NCBI GenBank assembly: GCA_951812715.1
Contig: OX638323.1
Location: 3,018,577-3,082,576 of the forward strand
DNA from: an uncultured Pseudohongiella sp.
GTDB taxonomy: Bacteria; Pseudomonadota; Gammaproteobacteria; Pseudomonadales; Pseudohongiellaceae
Direction of reading: 5' to 3'
Length of the DNA: 64,000 nucleotides
Part shown: one piece after another, positions 22,469 through 31,168 of the stretch
How positions within the stretch are numbered: position 1 is the stretch's first letter
How the letters are laid out: every line of letters begins with the position of its first letter
Program-made: the position numbers and the translations under genes
The notes under the pieces: model-generated
What the model was told of the DNA's origin: nothing
Seen by the model: only the letters and a program-made list of their open reading frames with translations
The model's database searches: none

Positions 22469-24955
22469 ATGATTTTCCGTTTTCTGCTGGCTGCCCTGAC
22501 CCTCTTTGTCAGCGTTCAGGCTCTGGCCCAGGTTCCCATCATTCAACCCGGCTCGCCGGGGCAGCCAAGCCGTCAGATCAGCGCGGAGGAAGCCTCCGAT
22601 CTTGCTGGTCTGAGATATTCCGAAGCCGATGTGAAATTCATGCAAGGCATGATTTCCCACCACCGTCAGGCGATGGAAATGAGTTCACTGGTGGACGACC
22701 GCAGTAACCGCGAGGCCGTGGAGGCGCTGGCCGAGCGAATTTCGCTGTCCCAGGAAGACGAGATTTCCATGATGGCGGGCTGGCTGGAAGACCGCGATTT
22801 CGAAACGCCGGCCGACGATGCGCATCATGATTCCGATTACGATCTCATGCCGGGTATGCTTTCTCCGGAGGAAATGGAGCAACTCGAGGCGGCCGAAGGA
22901 TTCGAATTCGATTCGCTGTTCCTCAATTTCATGATCGATCACCACGAAGGCGCGTTGACGATGGTCAACAACCTGCTCAACCAGCCGGGTTCGGCGCAGG
23001 ATTCGGAACTGTATCGTTTCACTACCGACGTTACCTCGGATCAGACCAGCGAAATCGAACGCATGATAACCATGCTGTCGGGATTCTCGCCAGATCCGCG
23101 AGTGGCTCTGACTCCGGGATTCCGGGATGCCGGCGAAGCCGCGCTGAACATGCGTCTGGTCGCCTCGCTGCCGAAGCCGGACGGCTTTTTCGATCCGGAA
23201 AATCCCAGCGGCCTGCCCAATCGGGAGGGGCGTGACGAAGAAACTCTGGAACCCGATCCCGACGCGCCCGCCGATTCCGAACCGGAAGAAGTCAGCGATC
23301 CGGCGGCAGGCCAGGACGCGCAGGAGACGCCGGTAGCCGAAGACGAAGAAGAGGATGAGAATTCCGAGCCGCGACCCTCCCTGCTCAATTTCGGCAATAC
23401 CGACCTGGTGTTCACCGGCAATGTACTCGTCGCCGGCAATTATCACGGCTACAACGCCTACGACATCAGTAATCCGACAATGCCGCAATTGCTCAGCTCG
23501 GTAGTGTGCCCCGGCGGGCAGGGCGATGTTTCCATCGTCGGCGATCTGTTGATCATGTCGGTGGAACAGACCCGCGGCCGGCTCGATTGCGGTCTGCAAG
23601 GCGTCGCCGAGCCGGAAAGCATGGAACGCTTCCGCGGCATCCGCATTTTCGACGTCAGCGATTTCCGCATGCCTATGCAGGTCGGCGCGGTGCAGACCTG
23701 CCGCGGCTCCCATACGCATACGGTGGTCACCGATCCCGATGACGCCGGTAATATCTACGTTTACGGCTCCGGCACGAGCTTCGTTCGCGATGAAGAGGAA
23801 CTCGCCGGCTGCGCCGACGAATCGCCGTTCGAGAACCCGGATTCGGCGCTGTATCGCATCGACGTGATCCAGATTCCGGTAGATAACCCTGGCGAGGCCG
23901 CAATCGTCAATCGTCCGTTCATTTTTTCCGACCCCGAAACCGGCGTCGCCGCAGGGCTCTGGGAAGGAGGAGACCACGGCCCCGATACACAGAATACGCG
24001 CAACACCAACCAGTGCCATGACATCACCGCCTTTCCCGAAATCGGACTGGCGGCGGGAGCCTGTTCGGGCAACGGCATCCTGCTCGACATATCCGATCCG
24101 GCGAATCCGGAACGGATCGACGAAGTCATCGACCCCGGCTTCGCCTACTGGCATTCGGCTACTTTCAACAACGACGGCAGCAAGGTCATCTTCACCGATG
24201 AATGGGGCGGCGGCGGCCGGCCCCGTTGCCGCGCTTCGGATCCGCTGAACTGGGGCGCCGATGCGATCTACGACATCGTCGATAACCAGATGGAATTTCG
24301 CAGCCATTACAAGATGGCGGCGCCACAGACCGATACCGAGAATTGCGTGGCTCATAACGGTTCGCTGGTGCCGGTTCCCGGCCGCGACATCTTTGTCCAG
24401 GCCTGGTACCAGGGCGGCGTTTCCGTGGTCGATTTCACCGATTCCGCGAATCCGGTGGAGATCGCCTTTTTCGACCGCGGGCCGATCGACGAGGAAGAAT
24501 TGATCACAGGGGGCTATTGGTCGACCTATTGGTACAACGGCTACATCTACGGTACCGAAATCGCTCGCGGCCTCGACGTGATGCAATTGCAGCCCAGCGA
24601 TCTGTTGAGCGAGAACGAGATCGCGGCAGCCTCGCTGCCTCATGGCACGGTGACCTTCAACGCCCAGCAGCAGACCATGTTCCGCTGGCCTGCGGAACCG
24701 GTCGTCGCCCGAGCCTATCTCGACCAATTGGCGCGCGGCGACTCGCTGTCGGCGGCACAGCATGAGGACTTGACCGACGCGCTGGATGAGGCCCAGGATG
24801 CCCTCGACCGTGGCGCGGGGAATAATGCCGCGGCCGGACGGCTGGAAGATCTGGCGGAGGAATACCAGTCGGCCTCGTCTTCAGCTTCCGGCGCCGAAAG
24901 CAACCTGCTGGCGGCACTGGCTGAAAAGTTGAGTGGAATCGCCGATCGGCTTTAG
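22469..24955 (+). CDS. exported DUF305-LVIVD beta-propeller fusion protein
   Basis: The product has 828 residues. A signal peptide (MIFRFLLAALTLFVSVQALA) leads to a DUF305 four-helix domain (about 45-205) with the paired motifs FMQGMISHHRQAMEM and FLNFMIDHHEGALTMV. An acidic Pro/Glu/Asp linker (about 240-305) follows. The C-terminal two-thirds (about 310-740) is a propeller with repeated YDISNP, FDVSDF, LDISDPANP and VDFTDSANP motifs typical of LVIVD repeats. The tail is a helical Ala/Ser/Glu region. His/Met pairs in DUF305 suggest metal binding, but function is unestablished. It was probably acting in the periplasm or outside the cell. Its stop overlaps the convergent methyltransferase stop by 4 nt. 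Confidence 0.8.
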   Translation: MIFRFLLAALTLFVSVQALAQVPIIQPGSPGQPSRQISAEEASDLAGLRYSEADVKFMQGMISHHRQAMEMSSLVDDRSNREAVEALAERISLSQEDEISMMAGWLEDRDFETPADDAHHDSDYDLMPGMLSPEEMEQLEAAEGFEFDSLFLNFMIDHHEGALTMVNNLLNQPGSAQDSELYRFTTDVTSDQTSEIERMITMLSGFSPDPRVALTPGFRDAGEAALNMRLVASLPKPDGFFDPENPSGLPNREGRDEETLEPDPDAPADSEPEEVSDPAAGQDAQETPVAEDEEEDENSEPRPSLLNFGNTDLVFTGNVLVAGNYHGYNAYDISNPTMPQLLSSVVCPGGQGDVSIVGDLLIMSVEQTRGRLDCGLQGVAEPESMERFRGIRIFDVSDFRMPMQVGAVQTCRGSHTHTVVTDPDDAGNIYVYGSGTSFVRDEEELAGCADESPFENPDSALYRIDVIQIPVDNPGEAAIVNRPFIFSDPETGVAAGLWEGGDHGPDTQNTRNTNQCHDITAFPEIGLAAGACSGNGILLDISDPANPERIDEVIDPGFAYWHSATFNNDGSKVIFTDEWGGGGRPRCRASDPLNWGADAIYDIVDNQMEFRSHYKMAAPQTDTENCVAHNGSLVPVPGRDIFVQAWYQGGVSVVDFTDSANPVEIAFFDRGPIDEEELITGGYWSTYWYNGYIYGTEIARGLDVMQLQPSDLLSENEIAAASLPHGTVTFNAQQQTMFRWPAEPVVARAYLDQLARGDSLSAAQHEDLTDALDEAQDALDRGAGNNAAAGRLEDLAEEYQSASSSASGAESNLLAALAEKLSGIADRL

Positions 24956-26118
24956 GAAGATTGCCGGGTCATATAGGTGGCGCTTACAGGAACCGGAGAG
25001 TCGCCGGCGGTAAACCAGATCACGTGAAACCCGTGATCGTTATCCGGCAATTCGACATTGAGCATGAAACCCGCGTTTCCGGTATGGGGGATATCCGGGA
25101 ACGCGGCGCTCACATCGTCGCGGCGGACTTCGATGCATTGCATTTCGGCCGCTTTCCCGTCCACCCACACGGTTAGATCCACGGGATCGCCGGATTCCGG
25201 CGCCAATGCCCATCCGGCTACATGCTGGACGCTGTCCTGAGCCCGCCAGCCGAATCCCGGAGTATCAAGGCCTCCCATCGGCAACTTCACCCGCTTCCAT
25301 CGTGATGTCCGCGGCCGCGGCGCGGAGCTGTCTTTCCTGCGCAAAACAATTGCTTCCTGCGCCCAGAACGGCCCGTGGGAGACCGACAGCAGCGGCTCGA
25401 ACAGCCGCGTCCATTTATCGGCAATATAGTCGTGGGTATGGAAAGCAACCTGGTAGAAGTCAGGCAGCCCGGCGAGGGTCTTGTCGTGGTCCGGGGCCCG
25501 CTGGTAGAAAAATCCCTGCTTCCGATAGCTGGCGTGTTCTTGCGGGGGAAGCGCCTGCGCGGCCTTGTAGTCCGTATGGATCGTCAGCACGACCAGCCCG
25601 TCCGGGGCGGTAACCCTGTGCAATTCTTCGAGCCATTCGAATTGGAAATCTTCATCGAGGTGCGTAAGGACGGAAACGCCATAGACCAGGTCGGCGCCGC
25701 CGTTCGCCAACGGCAGCGGCGGCGTAGGCCCGGTGCATAGAAAGTTCGCGCCGAAAGCGAGATTTTCCTTGCACCAGGCGATTGCGTCGGGATTGATGTC
25801 GGCGCCGGTCAGGTCGGCGCTGCCCGCAAGATGCCGCAACCAATGGGTAACCCGGCCTGAACCGCAGCCGAAGTCCAGAATTCGCCGAAAGGAGGAAATC
25901 GGCCGGCCGGCCATTTGCAATGCCGACACCAAACCGATCGCCGTCAGGAACCCCCCGGACAGGAATCCTTCTTCGCTGCCGCCCGCGCCCACGACATGGT
26001 CGAGCAGGCGCTGGTCATTGACCGGCGGAATTTCCACATGGCTTCGCAGCATGCGCGAAATTTCCCGCGCCAGGGCCTGCTGGAAGTCGGACGAATGCGA
26101 AGACATATGGTCGCGCAT
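24952..26118 (-). CDS. SAM-dependent methyltransferase with C-terminal accessory domain
   Basis: This encodes 388 residues from ATG 26118 (a TTG at 26139 and ATG 26106 are alternatives; none has a clear ribosome-binding site). The class I Rossmann motifs are ILDFGCGSGRVTHWL (motif I), LTGADINPDAIAWC (acid after strand 2) and GADLVYGVSVLTHLDEDF (strand 4), within about residues 80-200. After residue 270 comes a beta-rich domain (VQHVAGWALAPESGDPVDLTVWVDG) that resembles an Ig- or carbohydrate-binding-like module. Such enzymes often modify sugars or lipids at the envelope; the substrate here is unknown. A single TGGGACACCCA-type site lies just upstream. Confidence 0.8.
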   Translation of the reverse strand: MRDHMSSHSSDFQQALAREISRMLRSHVEIPPVNDQRLLDHVVGAGGSEEGFLSGGFLTAIGLVSALQMAGRPISSFRRILDFGCGSGRVTHWLRHLAGSADLTGADINPDAIAWCKENLAFGANFLCTGPTPPLPLANGGADLVYGVSVLTHLDEDFQFEWLEELHRVTAPDGLVVLTIHTDYKAAQALPPQEHASYRKQGFFYQRAPDHDKTLAGLPDFYQVAFHTHDYIADKWTRLFEPLLSVSHGPFWAQEAIVLRRKDSSAPRPRTSRWKRVKLPMGGLDTPGFGWRAQDSVQHVAGWALAPESGDPVDLTVWVDGKAAEMQCIEVRRDDVSAAFPDIPHTGNAGFMLNVELPDNDHGFHVIWFTAGDSPVPVSATYMTRQSS

Positions 26119-26137
26119 TTTCACATATGCAAATGCC

Positions 26138-26150
26138 AAGGGACACCCAT
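26138..26150. repeat. single copy of the dispersed GGGACACCCA repeat
   Basis: AAGGGACACCCAT lies in the divergent gap between the methyltransferase and the 26243 gene. It matches the core of the repeats at 2190, 38021, 43104 and 61692 except for the first base. Confidence 0.6.
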
Positions 26151-26242
26151 TCAGGGCTGTCCGCTATTGATTATTGCAAGTGCGTGATTTAGCTTTCGCG
26201 GATGTGCCCCGAAAGTGGCGCCCATATTCACGGGAGTTGATC

Positions 26243-27235
26243 ATGCAGGTTTTCTTGAGGATGCCATTGACCGCGCTCGCGCTGGTTAGCGCCGCCGCCG
26301 TGGCCCAGGATGCTTATGAGCCGCCGCGAACGATTTCCGGGCATCCGGATTTTCAGGGCTTCTGGACCAACGCCTCGCTGACGACCTTGCAGCGCGCGGT
26401 CAATTACGAAGAATTCGGGCTGGTGATTCCGGACGAGCAGCTCGAAGAAGTTACCGCGAACAATCATCAGAACGTGCGTCAGGCGACCGACGATAATCAG
26501 GTGCAAGGCGCATTGCCCGATGGCAGCGATCTGGCCAGGGGCCGCGGCTACAACGCCTTTTGGGTCGATCCCGGCTCGCGTTTCGGCGTGATCGACGGTC
26601 AGGCCCGCACTTCCTGGATTACCTTTCCCAAGAACGGTCGAATTCCCTTTTCCGAACAGGGTAATGAATTGCGCCGCGAATACCGGGCGCGGTTTTTCGG
26701 CAATTACGGTCCCGAAGGCCGCTCTCTCGGAGAGCGTTGCATCATCGGTTTCGGCGGCACCGGCGGGCCGCTGATGAACAATGTGCTTTACAACAACCTC
26801 TACCAGATCGTGCAGACCGATGACTATTTCATGATCCTGGTGGAAATGGTCCACGATACGCGCATCATCCCGATCGGCGGCGAGCATCGGCCGGCGGAAC
26901 TGGCGCCCTGGCTGGGTGATTCCGTGGCCAACTGGGACGGCGACACGCTGGTTATCGAATCGATCAACCTGCATCCCTTGCAGGCGCCGCAGAATGCAGC
27001 GCCGATCACGGAGCAGGGCAAGATCGTCGAGCGTCTTACCCGAATTGCCGACGATGAGATTCTCTACGAGTTCACCGTCAACGACCCGGTCTACTACACT
27101 CAGGAATGGGGCGGCGAAATGGTCTTCAACGGCACCGACACGATGCCCTATGAATATGCTTGTCACGAAGGCAACTATGGCCTCGAAGGCATTCTCGCCG
27201 GCGCCCGCCGACTGGAGTTGCTCGGAGAAGACTGA
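26243..27235 (+). CDS. exported protein of unknown function (GHPDFQGFWTN type)
   Basis: The product has 330 residues from ATG 26243, supported by GGGAG 11 nt upstream; the frame is open to 26174 but the signal peptide (MPLTALALVSAAAVAQ) fits this start. The mature protein opens with PPRTISGHPDFQGFWTNASLTTLQR, a signature of a large uncharacterised family of exported bacterial proteins that I recognise only by this pattern. Other conserved-looking blocks are PEGRSLGERCIIGFGG, YQIVQTDDYFMILVEMVHDTRIIPI and YACHEGNYGLEGILAGAR near the C-terminus. Periplasmic location is likely. No function is proposed. Confidence 0.8.
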   Translation: MQVFLRMPLTALALVSAAAVAQDAYEPPRTISGHPDFQGFWTNASLTTLQRAVNYEEFGLVIPDEQLEEVTANNHQNVRQATDDNQVQGALPDGSDLARGRGYNAFWVDPGSRFGVIDGQARTSWITFPKNGRIPFSEQGNELRREYRARFFGNYGPEGRSLGERCIIGFGGTGGPLMNNVLYNNLYQIVQTDDYFMILVEMVHDTRIIPIGGEHRPAELAPWLGDSVANWDGDTLVIESINLHPLQAPQNAAPITEQGKIVERLTRIADDEILYEFTVNDPVYYTQEWGGEMVFNGTDTMPYEYACHEGNYGLEGILAGARRLELLGED

Positions 27236-27352
27236 GATTTTCGAATTGGTGGCTTCGAGCGGGTTCGCGAGAGGGAGCACCTATTGGCCAAATTTCGCCT
27301 CGACATCCAGGTCGAGGCTCAAATCGAGTCGGCGCCACTTTGGATCCAGTTG

Positions 27353-27424
27353 CCGAGTTCAGCTCGGCGCCGTTCCGGCTGCGCTCGAAGCTGACGATGC
27401 TTCGAAAACGCTTGCCTCCACCCA
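27353..27424. repeat. dispersed three-hairpin element, copy 1
   Basis: Three consecutive hairpins are CCGAGT-TCA-GCTCGG (27353-27367), GCCG-TTC-CGGC (27369-27379) and TCGAAGC-7 nt-GCTTCGA (27385-27405), then conserved AAACGCTTGCCTCCACCCA. The same arrangement occurs at 34720-34788 with compensated stem changes. It lies in the 265-bp convergent gap between the 26243 and 27501 genes; the rest of that gap shows nothing else. Confidence 0.75.
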
Positions 27425-27500
27425 TCCATGGCTCGTTCCGCCTCAACGACGCGAACAGGCGCTCCCCCTCGCGGCCCCTTGCATCGTGCAGTTTCCTCGC

Positions 27501-28262
27501 CTAGTGAGTCAATGAGTAAATCAGGTAGTTGATGCCCAGTTGGTAGGCGGCGTTGGCGTAGCGCGTGGGGTACCACTGGTCGTAGGTGTGTTCCCAGCCG
27601 TCTCCCATGTCCGAATTCCAATTGATCAGCACCATCACTCGGCCGTGATCGTCGAGAATCGCGTGGTTGCTCGCCACATCAATGCCAGCCTGGCCGAACC
27701 CCTGGCGGCCGCCGCGGCCGGGAATCATCCGCGGACCGTCGATGTCGAAAAAGGCATGGAAAATCTCGTGATTCGACTGCAATTCCACCAATTCCCGGTT
27801 CGGGAACAGCAGTGAAAAATCCCGGTAGAAAGCGTCCCATTGCCGTTCGCCCCAGAAATCGTCGATCAGCAGAAAGCCGCCGCGCAGCAGGTATTCACGC
27901 AGATTTTCGATTTCCCGCGGCGATAGGGAGAGCCCGCCATTGCGCCCCATTTCCAGCGCGTAGAGAAACGGGTAATCGAAAATTTCCTCGTCGTCAAAGC
28001 GCAGCACGATAGGCTCGTTCATGACGCGCACATTGGTAAGCCGAGCCACGCCGCGCAGAAAATTTTCGTCCGCGGCGGGGAAATCCGTCAGCCAGGGACC
28101 GCCGTAAAAGCCACCGTCGTAGTAGCTGTCATATTGCACTCGCACGAAGGCGAATTCGCCGGCAATATCGTTCAGATCGGCGCTGTCGATTCGCGGCTGG
28201 GCAAAAATCTCGCCTGGGCAAAGAGCGAGCAGGGCAGCGGCAAGGGTAAAAAAACGATGCAT
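27501..28262 (-). CDS. exported DUF4159-domain protein
   Basis: The product has 253 residues with a signal peptide (MHRFFTLAAALLALCPGEIFA). The mature part carries FAFVRVQYDSYYDG at the start, PFLYALEMG and LREYLLRGGFLLIDDFWG in the middle, and VLINWNSDMGDGWEH later, the usual landmarks of DUF4159. This domain resembles class I glutamine-amidotransferase-like folds, often attached to aerotolerance-type membrane proteins; here it stands alone. The enzymatic role is unknown. Probably periplasmic. It diverges from the 28337 gene. Confidence 0.8.
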   Translation of the reverse strand: MHRFFTLAAALLALCPGEIFAQPRIDSADLNDIAGEFAFVRVQYDSYYDGGFYGGPWLTDFPAADENFLRGVARLTNVRVMNEPIVLRFDDEEIFDYPFLYALEMGRNGGLSLSPREIENLREYLLRGGFLLIDDFWGERQWDAFYRDFSLLFPNRELVELQSNHEIFHAFFDIDGPRMIPGRGGRQGFGQAGIDVASNHAILDDHGRVMVLINWNSDMGDGWEHTYDQWYPTRYANAAYQLGINYLIYSLTH

Positions 28263-28336
28263 GAACGATCCCGTATCCCCATCCTGGCCAGATAGTTTGT
28301 ATCGACAGAATCAAGAGATCAAGTTATTGTTGGCAC

Positions 28337-29761
28337 ATGAAATATGCAGATTCGATGCAAGCGGCGATGCAGCGTCTGTGGCCCTTGCTTTATGCAACGG
28401 GGTGCCTGATTTTCGGCACTGTCGCCATCGCGGCGGAAGATACCCGCTGGGCCGAGCAGATGCTGGTTCAGGAAGCAGTCTTGACGGAACTCGAATCGCG
28501 CAACGGCCCTTTCGACCCGTCTCTGGTCGAGCCCCTGCAAGCCATGATCCGGCTACTTGAGGAGCAGTCCGAGCACGAGCGCATCGCGGAATTGCAGGAA
28601 CGTCAGTTGGCTTTGATGCGGTTGAATCTCGGCCTGGAAAGCCCGGATCTGATTCCGCTGCTGCGGGAAATGGTGCTGACTCGAATCGCGATGGGCGCTG
28701 CAGGGGAAGTGGTCGATCAATTGCAGATGATTCGCAATCTGAGTGATGCCGTGGAAGAGCCTGAAGCCCTGCCGCGGGCGATCGAGTCTCTGGCGCACTG
28801 GTATTTGACCGGGGGCGCCGGCAACAGCAATCGCCAGCGGGCGGACAATTTCTTCGAAGCCCGGGAACTGATCGAGGAACTCGAAGACGTTGTTCATGAA
28901 CGCTACGGCGAAGACGATCCAGCCCTGGTTCCCTGGCTCTATCTCGACGCCCTGAATCTTTACCAGCTCGTCGGCCTGCTCAACTCCGAGGGAGGCATGA
29001 GCGGCCCGATCATTCGTGAACTCGTCAGGCACGACGGCGCGATGAAGTTGAGCACTTCCGCGCGCGGATTTTCCTACAACCCGCTCTGGTCGGGCACGGT
29101 AACCCCGGTTATCGAAGAAGGCGAACTGGTCGGCGAGCTTTATCTGCGCGAAGGCATTGGCAAGATCGCCGACATGGCGGACATATTCGAAGCCGCGGGC
29201 AATCTTGAAGGTCAAGCCATGGCCATGATCTACCGTGCTGACTTTCAATTGCTGATGAACCGGGGCACGGCCTTTAGCCAATACCGGGAAGCGCGGGAAC
29301 TATTGCTCGAGGCCGGCATAGCCGAAGAGCGCATCAAGCTGTTCTTCAGCCGGCCGCAACTGTTGCCGGTGAGCCACTTCTATCCCACGCTGGAACAAGC
29401 CATGGCACGCCAGGAAGCGGAACTGGCGTCCTGGCGGCCGCAACAGGAAGACGCAATTTATGTGGCGCCATTCAAGGCTTGGGACGAGTCCGCGGCGAAC
29501 GTGCGCGAGCCGGTTTCGGACTACGCCTTTTGGGAGTTTGAGAGAAACTACCACCAGATTGATCTCGAATTCCGCATCAACAGCCGCGGCGGAGTTTCCG
29601 CGGTTGATATAATCGCCGCCGAACCCGATGACCGCAGGTCCCGCCGCCTGGCGCGCAACGCCGCGCGCGAGCTGCGTTTCCGCCCGGCCATGGCGGCAGG
29701 CCGCGGCCAGCGCCTGCGCGATGTACAAATGCGTTTCCTGATCCCGCGCGGAGATGACTAA
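28337..29761 (+). CDS. exported helical-repeat protein with TonB-C-like end
   Basis: The product has 474 residues. An N-terminal hydrophobic segment (LWPLLYATGCLIFGTVAIAAE) acts as signal or anchor. Residues about 40-320 are helical and TPR-like, with repeated Leu/Ala/Glu patterns. The C-terminus (about 395-474: DLEFRINSRGGVSAVDIIAA, ELRFRPA) resembles the TonB/TolA C-terminal domain seen in TPR-containing exported proteins. A true energy-transducing TonB is unlikely because a Pro-rich spacer is missing. It diverges from the DUF4159 gene across 74 bp. Confidence 0.65.
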   Translation: MKYADSMQAAMQRLWPLLYATGCLIFGTVAIAAEDTRWAEQMLVQEAVLTELESRNGPFDPSLVEPLQAMIRLLEEQSEHERIAELQERQLALMRLNLGLESPDLIPLLREMVLTRIAMGAAGEVVDQLQMIRNLSDAVEEPEALPRAIESLAHWYLTGGAGNSNRQRADNFFEARELIEELEDVVHERYGEDDPALVPWLYLDALNLYQLVGLLNSEGGMSGPIIRELVRHDGAMKLSTSARGFSYNPLWSGTVTPVIEEGELVGELYLREGIGKIADMADIFEAAGNLEGQAMAMIYRADFQLLMNRGTAFSQYREARELLLEAGIAEERIKLFFSRPQLLPVSHFYPTLEQAMARQEAELASWRPQQEDAIYVAPFKAWDESAANVREPVSDYAFWEFERNYHQIDLEFRINSRGGVSAVDIIAAEPDDRRSRRLARNAARELRFRPAMAAGRGQRLRDVQMRFLIPRGDD

Positions 29762-29906
29762 CGCTTCCCAAGCTAGCGCATTGATGCGAATCACATAGCT
29801 CTGCTCCCCAGGTAAGGCGCATTGTCACAAATCATTACTGGACTCTAGCGTAAACGACTCTATATTTGTTCCGATCACGCCGATACAACTGAATTCGGCG
29901 TTTCGT

Positions 29907-29916
29907 TCGTATACGA
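29907..29916. promoter_or_regulatory. palindrome upstream of the RND efflux operon
   Basis: TCGTATACGA (29907-29916) is a perfect 10-bp palindrome 68 bp upstream of the adaptor-gene ATG. It may be an operator for a local regulator, but no regulator gene is adjacent. The 223-bp gap shows nothing else clear. Confidence 0.35.
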
Positions 29917-29984
29917 CTGGTAACAAACAGCGGTTTTCCAGGTTCGAATCCAGATTAAAGGGAAACACGTCAGGTAATGACAAC

Positions 29985-31136
29985 ATGATGCGCTTATTGC
30001 TTCCGGCCGGGATATTGGCGGGCTGTGTCCTGTTTGCCGCCTGGCTGGTATTAAATCCAACCGAACTCGATGAATCTTCCCCGGAAATCATTCCGGTGGC
30101 GGTGCGGGTAATGGAGGTGAACGCCGAGCCGGTGCAGTTGTTCGTCGAGTCCCAGGGTAAGGTGCAGGCCGCGCGCACAGTCAATTTGTCCGCTCCGGTC
30201 GCGGGCACCGTGGCCTGGATCTCGCCGAAACTCGAAGCCGGCGGATATGTTACCGCAGGCGAGCCCTTGTTGCGGCTCGACAGTAGCGACTATGAAATCG
30301 CGCTCGCGCGCAGTGAAGCCGCGCTGGAACAGGCCTTCGCCGAAGAATCCCATGCCCGCTCCGAATATGAACGCTTGCGCGAGCTTGGCGAGCGCCGTCT
30401 GGTGAGCGAATCGCAGATTCAGAATGCCGAGCGCCAGGCCAATGTCACCGCGGCGCGCATCAGCGAGATTGAAACCCAACTCAGGCAGTCGCGGCTTGAT
30501 CTTGAGCGTACCGAAGTGCGGGCGCCTTTCGATGCCGTCGTCGGCTCGCGCGAGGTCGAATTAGGGCAATACGCCAATCGCGCCCAGAATATCGCCGTAA
30601 TGTTTGACGCCAATGAAGTCGAAGCGCGCCTGCCGCTGGCGATCCGCCAACTGGGTTATCTCGATGTGCCGCTCGATTTCCGCGGCGAACTTGAACGCCA
30701 GGCCGCTCCGGTGGTGCGCCTGGAAGGTTTGTATGGCGGGCAGAAACACACTTGGTTTGGGCGCCTGGTCCGCACCGAGGCGGCTATAGACCCGAACAGC
30801 AACACCGTGCAGGCCATTGTCCGCGTGACGCAGCCGCCGGAAGGCGACAAGAAATCAATTTCCCTGCCCATCGGCCTGTTTGTCGAAGCAACCATTCGCG
30901 GCCGAGAGATCGACGAGATCATCGCGCTGCCGCGCGCGGTAATGCGCAACAACAATCAGGTGCTCGTGGTCGACGCCGAAAACAAGATGTACTACCGCGA
31001 AGTGGAAATCTACCGCTTCGAGGAACAGCGCGTATTGATCAGCGGCGGCCTTGAGCCGGGCGAAATCGTTTGCATTTCGCCGATCCAGGCGGTGGTCAAC
31101 GGCATGGCCGTGCAGCCCGTGCGGGAAATGATCTGA
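29985..31136 (+). CDS. RND efflux periplasmic adaptor (membrane fusion protein)
   Basis: The product has 383 residues with an N-terminal membrane segment (LLLPAGILAGCVLFAAWLVL). The order is typical: first half of the lipoyl domain (VQAARTVNLSAPVAGTVAWISPKLEAGGYVTAGEPLLRLD), a coiled-coil hairpin (about 105-170, rich in Glu/Arg/Ala heptads), second lipoyl half (LERTEVRAPFDAVVGSREVELGQYA), then beta-barrel and membrane-proximal domains. It links the RND pump to an outer-membrane channel. It is followed 32 bp later by the pump gene, so the two form an operon; no TolC-like gene lies adjacent. Confidence 0.9.
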   Translation: MMRLLLPAGILAGCVLFAAWLVLNPTELDESSPEIIPVAVRVMEVNAEPVQLFVESQGKVQAARTVNLSAPVAGTVAWISPKLEAGGYVTAGEPLLRLDSSDYEIALARSEAALEQAFAEESHARSEYERLRELGERRLVSESQIQNAERQANVTAARISEIETQLRQSRLDLERTEVRAPFDAVVGSREVELGQYANRAQNIAVMFDANEVEARLPLAIRQLGYLDVPLDFRGELERQAAPVVRLEGLYGGQKHTWFGRLVRTEAAIDPNSNTVQAIVRVTQPPEGDKKSISLPIGLFVEATIRGREIDEIIALPRAVMRNNNQVLVVDAENKMYYREVEIYRFEEQRVLISGGLEPGEIVCISPIQAVVNGMAVQPVREMI

Positions 31137-31168
31137 GTCGCTGCCGGATCGATTATCGGAGTTAAGCC

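Noticed and set aside
22685..24763. 692-codon reverse frame opposite the DUF305-LVIVD gene
   Set aside because: It is opposite a gene with a clear signal peptide and domains, and its translation has no recognisable family; GC-rich codon bias leaves the antisense frame open.
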